NCBI RefSeq assembly: GCF_049331405.1
Contig: NZ_CP186274.1
Span: forward strand, 744,001 to 808,000
Direction of reading: 5' to 3'
Length of the DNA stretch: 64,000 bases
Source of the DNA: PoT sp049331405
GTDB lineage: Bacteria; Planctomycetota; Planctomycetia; Isosphaerales; Isosphaeraceae
Both the position numbers and the translations under genes were made by a program. The stretch's first letter is position 1. Each line of letters opens with the position of its first letter. Shown piece after piece: positions 54,344-62,719 of this stretch. Below the pieces are notes generated by a model. It ran no database searches, was not told the origin of the DNA, and worked only from the letters and a program-made list of their open reading frames with translations.

Positions 54344-55375
54344 ATGCGCGAGGTGACTCCCGAAACGGCGGTGGACTATCTCCGGGGCCAGGGCCGCCTG
54401 CCCGAGAGGAAGGCGGTCGAGGCCCGCGCCCTGGGCTGGGGCGTCTCCAACGTCGTCATGCGCCTCGACATCGAGGGGGAGCCCTCCATCGTGCTGAAGC
54501 AGGCCCGGGAGCGGCTCCGGACCAAGGCCCTATGGATCAGCCGGCTGGAACGCATCTGGATCGAACGCGCGGCGCTCGAGTCCCTGACGCCCCGTCTCCC
54601 GGAGGGGACGGTCCCTCGCGTGCTCTTCGCGGTCGACGAGGACTACCTCTTCGCCATGACCTGCGCCCCGGACGACTCCAAAGTCTGGAAGGAGCAACTT
54701 CTCGCGGGGGAGGTCGATGCCGCGGTGGCGGGCAAGGCCGGGGAGCTGCTGGGCAAGATCCACGCCGGCAGCGCCGGCGACCCCGCCTTCGAGCCCGGCG
54801 GGCGTTTCGCCGACCTGACCGTCTTCGATGAGCTGCGCATCGAGCCGTTCTACAGGACGATCGCCCGCGTTCACCCCGACCTTGCGCCTCGGATCGAAGC
54901 CCTGATCGACTCGCTCCTGTGCCCGTGTCGGCGCGGTTTCGTTCACGCCGATTTCAGCCCGAAGAACATCCTGGTCCACTCGGAGGGCATGGGGATCACG
55001 CTGGTCGACTTCGAGACGGTCCACGCCGGGGATCCGGCCTACGACCTCGGCTTCTTCCTCAGCCATCTGTTGCTCAAAGCCGTGCGGGCCTACCCCCGGG
55101 AATCGACGCTCCTCGCCTCGACCTGGGCCTTCTGGGAAAGCTATTTCGACCACGGCGACGCCTACAGCGACCCCACGCTCGTCGCCCGCTCGAACGCCCA
55201 TGCCTGTGCCTGCGCCCTGGCGCGCGTCGATGGCACGAGCCCCGTCGATTACCTCGACGACTCCCGAGGTGCCGTCGTCCGTCAATTCGCCCGCGAGGGC
55301 CTCCTGGAAACGCCCCCGACCTGGGATCTCCTGATCGACGGATTGGCACGAGAAATGCGGAAATTGCCTTCGTGA
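54344..55375 (+). CDS. APH/choline-kinase-fold phosphotransferase, MTR-kinase-like
   Basis: A 343-aa protein of the aminoglycoside phosphotransferase fold. The N-lobe has WGVSNVVMRLDIEGEPSIVLKQARERLR with the ATP-binding Lys in VLKQA. The C-lobe has the catalytic loop RGFVHADFSPKNILVH (Asp near residue 202 and Asn) and the metal Asp in LVDFETVHAGDPAYDLGFFLSHLL. The VLKQA and PRVLFAVDEDYLFAMT segments resemble 5-methylthioribose kinase more than antibiotic kinases. The substrate is probably a small sugar or alcohol (inference). An enolase-like gene follows about 130 nt downstream on the same strand. Confidence 0.86.
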   Translation: MREVTPETAVDYLRGQGRLPERKAVEARALGWGVSNVVMRLDIEGEPSIVLKQARERLRTKALWISRLERIWIERAALESLTPRLPEGTVPRVLFAVDEDYLFAMTCAPDDSKVWKEQLLAGEVDAAVAGKAGELLGKIHAGSAGDPAFEPGGRFADLTVFDELRIEPFYRTIARVHPDLAPRIEALIDSLLCPCRRGFVHADFSPKNILVHSEGMGITLVDFETVHAGDPAYDLGFFLSHLLLKAVRAYPRESTLLASTWAFWESYFDHGDAYSDPTLVARSNAHACACALARVDGTSPVDYLDDSRGAVVRQFAREGLLETPPTWDLLIDGLAREMRKLPS

Positions 55376-55502
55376 AATCGTCAAGTTTATGAACGAGCCT
55401 TGGGGACGTGTGGATAAGCTCAAGGGTGGGGATCGACGACCCCTGATGATTCGAGACGTGATCAATCCGTCTCACCTAGGTTCAATGAGGAGGGGTTGCT
55501 CC

Positions 55503-56822
55503 GTGTTGGCGATCATGAAGCTCAAGGCTCGCGAGGTCCTGGATTCGCGGGGGCGGCCGACGGTCGAGGTCGAGGTCTTCTCCTCGAGCGGGGAGATCGG
55601 TCGCGCGATCGTACCGTCGGGAGCCAGCACGGGGCGGCATGAGGCGCTCGAACTTCGCGACCCGGATAGCTCCTGGTACGGCGGGCTCGGCGTCAGGCGG
55701 GCCGTCGCCAACGTGATGGATGAGATCGCCCCGGCCGTCGTGGGGCTGGACCTGGAGGACCAGACGGCCCTCGACGCGAAATTGATCGCCCTCGACGGCA
55801 CCCCCAACAAGGGGCGGCTCGGGGCCAACGCCATCCTCGGCGTCTCGCTGGCCGCGGCCCACGCGGCGGCCAATGCCCGGGGCGAAGAACTCTATGTTCA
55901 CTTGAACCGACTTTGGCGGCAGCGGCTCGATCCCGGCGAGTCGGCCGAGATCATGTTGCCCCTCCCGATGGTCAACATGATTTCGGGGGGCCTTCATGCG
56001 GGGGCCAACCTCGACTTCCAGGACTTCCTCATCATGCCCGTCGGCGCCCCTTCGTACTCGAAGGCGCTCGAGATGACGACGGCCATCTATCGGGCCGTGG
56101 GCGCGGTGCTGCGGGAGAAGGACGCCGAGGCCTCGCTCGTCGGCGACGAGGGGGGGTACGGACCCAAGCTCTCAACGAATGCCCAGGCGGTCGACATCAT
56201 CCTCGAGGCGATCCTCGCCTGCGGCCTCGAGCCCGGCATCGACGTGGCCATCGCCCTCGACGTCGCCGCCAGCCATCTCTACAACCCGGAAACCCAGACC
56301 TACGCCCTGACCGCCGTCGGCAACGACACGCTCGACTCGGCCGGCATGGTGTCGATGCTCGAGCACTGGTCGAAGAACTACCCGATCGTCTCGATCGAAG
56401 ACGGCCTCGCCGAGGACGACTGGAAGGGGTGGGAGGCCCTCACGGCCTCGCTCGGCTCGAAGGTCCAGCTCATCGGCGATGACCTCTTCGCCACCCAGAC
56501 CGCTCGCTTGCAACAGGGGATCTCGGGGGGCGTCGGCAACGCGATCCTGATCAAGGTCAACCAGGTCGGAACCCTGAGCGAGACCCTCGACGCGATCCTC
56601 CTCGCCCGCCGCAACGGCTACCGGACGATCGTCTCGGCCCGCTCGGGCGAGACCGAGGATTCGACGATCGCCGACCTGGCGGTCGCCACCGGCGCGGGGC
56701 AGATCAAGATCGGCTCCGTCGCCCGCTCCGAACGGCTCGCGAAGTACAACCGCCTCCTGAGGATCGAGGACGCCCTCGGCCCGAACGCCAAGTTCGCCGG
56801 CCGCGGGGCGCTTGCCCACTGA
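55503..56822 (+). CDS. enolase-like protein with altered active-site residues
   Basis: A 439-aa member of the enolase family at full length: AREVLDSRGRPTVEVEV, GASTGRHEALELRD, GANAILGVSLA, VGDEGGYGPKL, SIEDGLAEDDWKGW, LIGDDLF, LIKVNQVGTLSET. Metal ligands (Asp of IALDVAAS, Glu/Asp of IEDG, Asp of GDD) and the general-base Lys (KVNQ) are kept. Two positions differ from E. coli and yeast enolase: QEF is QDF (Asp174, yeast Glu168) and SHRSGETED is SARSGETED (Ala379, yeast His373). GTG 55503 has AGGAGGGG upstream; the ATG at 55515 is an alternative. It may be a divergent enolase or a paralogue with another substrate. Confidence 0.85.
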   Translation: MLAIMKLKAREVLDSRGRPTVEVEVFSSSGEIGRAIVPSGASTGRHEALELRDPDSSWYGGLGVRRAVANVMDEIAPAVVGLDLEDQTALDAKLIALDGTPNKGRLGANAILGVSLAAAHAAANARGEELYVHLNRLWRQRLDPGESAEIMLPLPMVNMISGGLHAGANLDFQDFLIMPVGAPSYSKALEMTTAIYRAVGAVLREKDAEASLVGDEGGYGPKLSTNAQAVDIILEAILACGLEPGIDVAIALDVAASHLYNPETQTYALTAVGNDTLDSAGMVSMLEHWSKNYPIVSIEDGLAEDDWKGWEALTASLGSKVQLIGDDLFATQTARLQQGISGGVGNAILIKVNQVGTLSETLDAILLARRNGYRTIVSARSGETEDSTIADLAVATGAGQIKIGSVARSERLAKYNRLLRIEDALGPNAKFAGRGALAH

Positions 56823-56949
56823 GCGCATCCCCGCTTCGAATGAGGGATACGCCCCTTGATCCCCGGTCCCCCGGGGATCATGCTGTTCGGGGTCCTGGGA
56901 TGCGTGTCGATCGCGCGTGGTTTCGCCGGAATGATCCGATCCATCGTCT

Positions 56950-57360
56950 ATGACCCAAGCGAACGAGGGCGGCTCGACGAGGCCGAAGCCCGACAGGCGG
57001 CTGATGCCCCCCTTGATGCCGGTCGCCCTGGCCATGGCCGCCGGCATCGTCATGGATCGATACTTCGAGCCTTGCGGGACGCTCTCCTGGACCATTCTCG
57101 CCCTGGCGGGCACGCTCGTCGCCGGCCTCTGCTGGCGATGGCCCACCCCGGCCACGGCCGGCTTGTTGCTCGCGTTCGCGGGGCTGGGGGGCGGCTGGCA
57201 TCACCATCACTGGTCGGATCTGCCGGCCGATGACCTGGCCCGCACGGCCTCGGATCTCCCCAGGCCCGCCTGGATCCGGGGAGAGATCCGCGAGGTCCAG
57301 GGGACGAGGCCCGGAGACACCGTCACCACGCGCGGTGCTGGACCTGACGGGGATCAATGA
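56950..57360 (+). CDS. ComEC N-terminal fragment, frame-broken
   Basis: Residues 1-127 of this 136-aa frame are the N-terminus of the ComEC protein that continues in another frame. Two membrane helices (LMPPLMPVALAMAAGIVMD and TAGLLLAFAGLGGGWHHH region) lead into the soluble DUF4131-like segment PAWIRGEIREVQGTRPGDTVTTR. At 57331-57334 (CGCG) the homologous sequence shifts to frame 2 (AVLDLTGINDG). The last nine codons before the stop at 57358 are out of frame. A lost CG pair in a CGCGCG run, or one inserted base, would explain it; sequencing error cannot be excluded. Confidence 0.65.
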   Translation: MTQANEGGSTRPKPDRRLMPPLMPVALAMAAGIVMDRYFEPCGTLSWTILALAGTLVAGLCWRWPTPATAGLLLAFAGLGGGWHHHHWSDLPADDLARTASDLPRPAWIRGEIREVQGTRPGDTVTTRGAGPDGDQ

Positions 57361-60300
57361 CGGTCGAGACTGGCATCGAGCCTCGGGGGCGATCCAACTC
57401 GTGATCCTCGGCGAACGCAACGACCTCGAGGCCGGGCAGGCCGTCGAGGCCGCGGGAAGCCTGGCCGCCGTCGCCGGGCCGCTGAACCCGGGGGAGTTCG
57501 ACTACCGGGCGTATCTCCGGGCGCAGGGGATCCGGGTCCGCCTGACGATCGATAGTCCCGAGGGGGTCTGGCAGGACGAACGGACCCCGGGGTCCGGCTT
57601 CGATCGCTGGATCGGCGCCGCGCGGGCCTGGAGCCACGGACGACTCGTCGCGGGGCTGGATCCGAGGGTCGCGCCGCTGGCCGCGGCCTTGCTGCTCGGG
57701 CGTCGCGAGGGGGTTGATCCGGAGGTCAACGACGCCTTCGCCCGGACGGGTACGACACACCTGCTGGCGATCTCGGGGCTGCACCTCCAGGTGCTGGCCG
57801 GGGCGCTCTGGTTCCTCTTCCGGATGCTCGGATTCGGCCGCCGGGGGGCGTTCCTCGCCGTGGCGCTCACGACGCTGGGGTATGCTCTGCTCGTGGGCCT
57901 GATGCCCTCGGTCGTCCGGTCTGCGGCGATGACGATGACCGCCTGCGTCGCCGGGATGCGCGACCGCCGCACCCGCTTCGGCAACATCCTCGCCCTGGCC
58001 GCGATCGTGACCATGATGCTCAATCCGTCGCACCTCTTCGACGTCGGCTGCCAGCTCTCGTTCCTGGCCATCGCCACGATCGTCTGGGGGGTCGGCCCGC
58101 TCAAGGACCTGCTCAACTTCTTCTACCACGCCTGGACATTCCGGGTGAATGCCCCCGGGAGCGCGCTCGATCGGCTCGAACGCAAGCTCGAGCCCTGGTG
58201 GCTGGCGCAGATGCGTCAGTGGCCGCCGCTCGTGACGTCGGGCATCCTCGTCTCGTTCGTGGTCTGGCTCGTCGGCCTCCCCCTGGTCATGCTCCGGTTC
58301 CACATCATTTCACCGATCGGGATTCTCTTGAACATCCCCTTGATCCCGCTCACGTCCCTGGCGCTGATGACCTCGGGCCTGACCTTGCTGCTCTCACCCA
58401 TCTGGCCGACCCTGGCGTTGCCGACGGCCTGGCTCACGGCGATCTTCCTCAGGGGGACCGAATGGCTCGTTCGCTGGGGGGCGACTCGATCCTGGGGGCA
58501 CATCTTCGTCGCCGGGCCACACTGGGGCTGGGTGGTCGTCGTCTACCTCCTCCTGACGCTCGCCATGGTCGCGAGGGCCGCCCGTTCGTCGAACCGCCGC
58601 TACCTCTGGGGGGCGCTTGCGCTGGTCGTGGTCTCGGGCCCCGTCATCGGCTGGTTCGTGCGACGACCGGACACGCTCGAGGCCGATATCCTGGCGGTCG
58701 GGCACGGCCTGGCGGTCGTGGTGCAGGGGCCTGACGGTCGCGCGATCATCTACGACTGCGGCCGGATGCGCGACCCGAGCGTCGGGCGGCGGATCATCGC
58801 CCCGGCGCTCTGGTCTCGGGGCATCAGCCACGTTGAGATGATCATTCTCAGTCATGCCGATTCTGATCACTATAATGGCCTGCCCGAGTTGTTGGATCGC
58901 TTCTCGATCGGCGCGGTTCGCGTGGCGCCCGGGTTCGCGGGGGAGACGAATCCCGGGGCGGTCGCCTTGCTGAATTTCGCGAAGGCGCGAGGCGTCCCGG
59001 TCGAGCCCATCGCCGAGAGGATGCAATGGGAGTGGGCGGGGGCTCGCTACTCGGTGCGTTTCCCGCCCTCCGAGCCCAACCTGGCGACGAGCGACAATGC
59101 TCGCAGCGTCGTCCTCGACATCGAGTCGCAAGGGCGGGATCTCCTCCTGACGGGGGATCTGGAGGAGGAAGGCCTCGTCGAGCTGACGAAGCAACCACGC
59201 ACGCCCGTCGACGTCATCCTGTCCCCACACCACGGCGGGCGTACGGCGAATCCGGATTGGTTCTACGACTGGGCCAACCCCAAAGTCATCGCCGTCAGCC
59301 AGCGGCCTCCCACCCGCGGGACTCGCGATGCGCTCGAGTCCCTTGAGGGCGCGGGCATCCCGCTCTATCGGACCTGGAAGCAAGGCGCGATCAGGCTCCG
59401 CTGGGAAGCCGGAGGGCTCACGACGCGGGGATTCCTCGACCCTCCCGATCGTGCAGAAGCAGATACGTCGAGACCGCAAGAACGCCCGGCGGCCGGGATG
59501 GGCTTACCGGGGCTCTTCGCCGTGTCGGGCGTGTTGTCGATCGGGGTGCGTGCGCTGGCCGTGATTTCGGGCCTGGCCGTGGGGTTGGGTGCGGCATTAG
59601 TTCTGGCGGTTCGCGAGTGGGGAGCATGGGCCCTGGTCCTGCCCGGACGTCGCTTCGGAGCGTCAGAGGTCGACGACGGGGGCGAGCGCATCGAGGTGAT
59701 CGCCCCGGATGGCGTCCGACTCGTGGGGACCTGGCATCCTGGACAGGACAGCCCGGGGAGGACCATATTCCTGGTCCACGGGTTCGCCGAGGTCCGCTCT
59801 GCGATGCGCGACCGGGTCGAGTTCCTCAATGCGCGAGGCTGGAACGTGGCGCAGCTCGATCTCCGCGCCTACGGCCGAAGCGGAGGCAACCGGGCCTCTT
59901 TCGGTGGGCGCGAGGGTCGGGACCTGATCGCCTGGGTCGACGTCCTCGCGCCAAGGTGCGGCCCGTCGCCGAAGTTCGCCGCATGGGGCCGCTCGATGGG
60001 CGCGGCAATCGTCTGCCGTGCCGCGGCCGAGGACGATCGCCTGGACGCGATCATACTCGAGTCGCCTTACACCGACCTCGAGACGGCCGTGGTCGGATGG
60101 CTCAGGAAGGCGCGGCTCCCCTTCGGCAGGATCTTCGCGCGGCTGATCCTCGATCGGGCTCGGAGATTAGCCGGAGTCTCGCTTTCGAGGCCGAGCCCGA
60201 TCGAACTGGCCCCGACGATCTCCGCCGCGACGCTCTTGATCCACGGGAGCATCGATCCGCTCGTCACTCGGGACCAGGCCGACCGACTGACAGGAGCCTT

Positions 60301-60424
60301 CCCCGCCGCCAGGAGGATCGAGGTCCCCGGGGCAGGGCACGGCAACGTCGTGGAGGTCGGCGGCCCCGAACTCGTCGGCCGGATCCTCGAATTCCTCGAC
60401 GAGGCTCAGGGCTTCACCGCCTGA
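57230..60424 (+). CDS. comEC: ComEC/Rec2 channel protein fused to an alpha/beta hydrolase
   Basis: Authentic sequence starts near 57332; the 34 codons before it are out-of-frame ComEC. Domains: the end of DUF4131, the competence membrane domain (about 140-460, with THLLAISGLHLQVLAGALW and MPSVVRSAAMTMTA), and the metallo-beta-lactamase-like domain (about 485-740, with LSHADSDHYNG, LLTGDLEEEG and SPHHGG). A new membrane helix (SIGVRALAVISGLAVGLGAALVLAV, about 770-800) leads to a C-terminal alpha/beta hydrolase (about 825-1064) with LVHGFAE, the nucleophile in WGRSMGAA (about 920), the acid in IHGSIDPLV and GAGHGN. ComEC moves DNA across the inner membrane in natural transformation. The hydrolase is not part of normal ComEC. 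An internal ATG at 59498 could also start it separately. Confidence 0.86.
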   Translation: MTWPARPRISPGPPGSGERSARSRGRGPETPSPRAVLDLTGINDGRDWHRASGAIQLVILGERNDLEAGQAVEAAGSLAAVAGPLNPGEFDYRAYLRAQGIRVRLTIDSPEGVWQDERTPGSGFDRWIGAARAWSHGRLVAGLDPRVAPLAAALLLGRREGVDPEVNDAFARTGTTHLLAISGLHLQVLAGALWFLFRMLGFGRRGAFLAVALTTLGYALLVGLMPSVVRSAAMTMTACVAGMRDRRTRFGNILALAAIVTMMLNPSHLFDVGCQLSFLAIATIVWGVGPLKDLLNFFYHAWTFRVNAPGSALDRLERKLEPWWLAQMRQWPPLVTSGILVSFVVWLVGLPLVMLRFHIISPIGILLNIPLIPLTSLALMTSGLTLLLSPIWPTLALPTAWLTAIFLRGTEWLVRWGATRSWGHIFVAGPHWGWVVVVYLLLTLAMVARAARSSNRRYLWGALALVVVSGPVIGWFVRRPDTLEADILAVGHGLAVVVQGPDGRAIIYDCGRMRDPSVGRRIIAPALWSRGISHVEMIILSHADSDHYNGLPELLDRFSIGAVRVAPGFAGETNPGAVALLNFAKARGVPVEPIAERMQWEWAGARYSVRFPPSEPNLATSDNARSVVLDIESQGRDLLLTGDLEEEGLVELTKQPRTPVDVILSPHHGGRTANPDWFYDWANPKVIAVSQRPPTRGTRDALESLEGAGIPLYRTWKQGAIRLRWEAGGLTTRGFLDPPDRAEADTSRPQERPAAGMGLPGLFAVSGVLSIGVRALAVISGLAVGLGAALVLAVREWGAWALVLPGRRFGASEVDDGGERIEVIAPDGVRLVGTWHPGQDSPGRTIFLVHGFAEVRSAMRDRVEFLNARGWNVAQLDLRAYGRSGGNRASFGGREGRDLIAWVDVLAPRCGPSPKFAAWGRSMGAAIVCRAAAEDDRLDAIILESPYTDLETAVVGWLRKARLPFGRIFARLILDRARRLAGVSLSRPSPIELAPTISAATLLIHGSIDPLVTRDQADRLTGAFPAARRIEVPGAGHGNVVEVGGPELVGRILEFLDEAQGFTA

Positions 60425-61317
60425 GCGTAGGCCGTGCGGGCGATCTCGGCGACGAGCTTGTGGGCCTTCGCCTCGTCGTCGATCCCTCGCGTCAGGACGA
60501 CGAGCACGAACGGCTTGCGATTCGGGGGCATCACAATCGCCGCGTCGTGGTAGACCCCCTGGAACGAGCCCGTCTTGTGGGCGACGGGGATCCCCCTCGG
60601 CAGGCCGGCCGGGATCCCGTCGTTGAATTTCTGCGCCAGGAGGATCTCGAGCATCTCGGCGGAGGCTCGCTCGGAGACGACGGACTTCTCCGCCAGGAGC
60701 ATTAGGAGCCTCGCCAGACCTTGCGCCGTGGTGACGTTGTTGAGCCCCTTGGCGTAGGCCTTGTCGTCCTCGACGCCGCGGAGGACCTTGACCCCCTTGG
60801 CCCCGAGCGACTCCATGAACGCGGTGGTCGAGCCCGCCGAGATCTTGTCGATGATGAGGTTCGTCGCGAGGTTGCTGCTCTCGGTGATCATCAGGCGGAT
60901 CAGATCGCGGAGGGTCGCCTCGCCGCCGATCCTGGCGTAGAGGGTCAACTCGGAGTCTTCCTTCGGGTCGAGCTGATAGGGGCTCCCGTCGGCGATGCTG
61001 ACGAACGAATTCTTGACCGGGAGCCTGTCGTCGAGCGAGAGTCGGCCCGCCGCCGCCTGATGGTAGACCTCCATCATGACGGGCACCTTCATCGTGCTCG
61101 CCGGGTGCATCGGCAATTCGTCGCGGATGCCGAAGTGCTCGCCCGTGGCCAGGTCGCGGAAGGCGACCGCCACCGTCGCGTCCGGGGCGAGGGCCTCGAT
61201 GATCGAGGCGGCCTTGCCTTGCAAGGAATCCGGCTCGGCCGCTCGCGCGGGGAGGCTCGTGCCGAGAAAAATCAGCAAGGGAAGACAAATAGAGACGATC
61301 GCGCGTGGTCTGGGCAT
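60406..61317 (-). CDS. class A beta-lactamase-like serine hydrolase
   Basis: A 303-aa protein with signal peptide AIVSICLPLLIFLGTSLPARA. Motifs of the class A/PBP-related fold: SxxK in HPASTMKVPVMME, an SxN element in TESSNLATNLIID (SSN instead of SDN), a candidate Glu in RGVEDDKAY (the ExxLN loop is not standard), and KTG in VAHKTGSFQGVYHDAAIV. It may hydrolyse beta-lactams or be a related serine hydrolase; the changed omega loop makes true resistance uncertain. ATG 61317 begins the signal peptide. Its 3' end overlaps the convergent comEC fusion gene by 19 nt. Confidence 0.86.
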   Translation of the reverse strand: MPRPRAIVSICLPLLIFLGTSLPARAAEPDSLQGKAASIIEALAPDATVAVAFRDLATGEHFGIRDELPMHPASTMKVPVMMEVYHQAAAGRLSLDDRLPVKNSFVSIADGSPYQLDPKEDSELTLYARIGGEATLRDLIRLMITESSNLATNLIIDKISAGSTTAFMESLGAKGVKVLRGVEDDKAYAKGLNNVTTAQGLARLLMLLAEKSVVSERASAEMLEILLAQKFNDGIPAGLPRGIPVAHKTGSFQGVYHDAAIVMPPNRKPFVLVVLTRGIDDEAKAHKLVAEIARTAYAQAVKP

Positions 61318-61517
61318 GGGATCATTCTCGGCGTCGCGGGAGGGAACGTGCAACGGTGCCCATTTTAGGATGAAGGCAACCGCCCCGCTCCTCATTTTCC
61401 GCCGAGAATGACCCCAGCACCGCGCGCACTTCGGGCGCGATCGTCGTCAGGCCTGGCCGGGTGATGTCACTGGATGGTCCTGCGTCGGACCGTGTCGACG
61501 GGCCTCTTGCCCGCGTC

Positions 61518-62054
61518 TTACTTGACCGGCACTTCGTAGCGGATGAAGCCCAGCAGGTCGCCGGTCTTCACGCCGTGGCAGGTCGCGCACTTCTTGGCCA
61601 CGGCGGGGACGATCGTCGCGGCGTAGAGCGTCCGCTTGGGGCCGGCACCTTCGACCTCTTCATAGTAGGGCTTACCGCCGCGGATGGCCGCCTCGGCCCG
61701 CTTCTCGAAGTCGGTCGCCGGCAGGTTGGCCTCATTCTGGGGCGCACCCGAGGCATCCACGAGCTTGGCCTTGTGCCAGCCGCTTTTCTCCATCGCGGTG
61801 AATACGTCCTTGGCGACCTTGATCGCCGGGGGGCCTTCGTACTTGTTCGTGACCGAGACGACGGCCGTCTTGTACAATTCGTCGAGCATCTTGACGTGCT
61901 CGCGAGCCCGGGTCAGGGCCGCGTCCTCGACCTTCTCCGCCGGCTCGTCCGCCTGCAGGGAGGATCCGGGCACCAACGCCACCATCATGGCGAAGGCCGA
62001 CACCGCGATGCCCCCGAGACACAAGACTATGCCGCGTTGCTTGGAATGCGTCAT
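61518..62054 (-). CDS. DUF3365 c-type haem protein
   Basis: A 178-aa exported protein with an N-terminal helix (GIVLCLGGIAVSAFAMMVALVPG). The DUF3365/Tll0287-like domain has TAMEKSGWHKAKLVD, ANLPATDFEKRAEAAIRGGKPYYEE, RTLYAATIVPA and a single haem c site CATCHGV near the C-terminus. Such domains are thought to sense redox state or gases in the periplasm. ATG 62054 follows AGGGAGAAA. It lies 80 nt behind an NsrR-like regulator on the same strand, so they probably form an operon under that regulator. Confidence 0.88.
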   Translation of the reverse strand: MTHSKQRGIVLCLGGIAVSAFAMMVALVPGSSLQADEPAEKVEDAALTRAREHVKMLDELYKTAVVSVTNKYEGPPAIKVAKDVFTAMEKSGWHKAKLVDASGAPQNEANLPATDFEKRAEAAIRGGKPYYEEVEGAGPKRTLYAATIVPAVAKKCATCHGVKTGDLLGFIRYEVPVK

Positions 62055-62134
62055 CGTTTCTCCCTTTCTGTCGTAACGTGGTTGCGCACCGCTCCCCCTG
62101 GCGTCGACGCGGGAGCGTTGCCTTATCCCTCGGA

Positions 62135-62566
62135 TCATCCCGGGATCGTGAGCGTGACCAGGTCGCCCGACTTCGGGACGAGCTGCTCCAGCGTGACCCC
62201 GTCGAGGTATTCCATCTGGATCCTCTCGGCCTCGGCCAACACCCCTCGCAAGGCGCAACCGGGCTGGATCACGCAGACCCCCGGCGTCTCCACGCACTCG
62301 AGGAGGTGCGTCCCGCGCTCCTCGAAGTCGCGGATCACGCCCCCGACCGTGATCTCGCCCGGCGACTTCGCCAGCGAGATCCCGCCCCCCGGCCCCCTCA
62401 CATTCCGCACGTAGCCGAGCCGGCCGAGCTGGTGGATGACCTTCCCCAGGTGATTCGCCGAAATCCGGTAGAAGTCGGCGATCTCCCCCATCGTCACCCG
62501 CTCCGACCTCGTCGCCAGCAAGAGCAGGCTCCGCAAGGCGTAGTCCGTGTGTAAGGCCAGGCGCAC
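62135..62566 (-). CDS. Rrf2 family regulator, NsrR-like
   Basis: A 143-aa protein. A winged helix (RLALHTDYALRSLLLLATRSERVTMGEIADFYRISANHLGKVIHQLGRLGYV region, about 1-60) is followed by GPGGGISLAKSPGEITVGGVIRDFE. Three Cys follow in the Fe-S loop (ECVETPGVCVIQPGCALRGVL) with the NsrR spacing (Cx7Cx5C), and then YLDGVTLEQLV. This predicts an Fe-S-binding, NO-responsive repressor. The open frame extends upstream, but the GTG at 62566 with AAAGGA upstream gives the normal family N-terminus. A 23-bp palindrome in its promoter suggests autoregulation. Confidence 0.92.
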   Translation of the reverse strand: MRLALHTDYALRSLLLLATRSERVTMGEIADFYRISANHLGKVIHQLGRLGYVRNVRGPGGGISLAKSPGEITVGGVIRDFEERGTHLLECVETPGVCVIQPGCALRGVLAEAERIQMEYLDGVTLEQLVPKSGDLVTLTIPG

Positions 62567-62588
62567 GGGAAGGATCCTTTGTGGAATT

Positions 62589-62611
62589 TGTATTCCTGCT
62601 CTAAGAATACA
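62589..62611. promoter_or_regulatory. Rrf2/NsrR operator and promoter
   Basis: Perfect inverted repeat TGTATTC-N9-GAATACA (23 bp), centred 34 nt upstream of the Rrf2 start. On the minus strand a -35 TTGCCT (62626-62631), 16-nt spacer and -10 TATTCT (62604-62609) place the -10 inside the right arm, so binding would block transcription. Confidence 0.65.
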
Positions 62612-62719
62612 GGAATTGTTGCAAGAGGCAAGAGTGTGGGCGGAAATCACTGGAAGGACCCGCAGAGACGAGGGCTCTCGCGAGCCCCGCACGGTCCTCA
62701 AGGTTGGGCTGCTGGCCTC

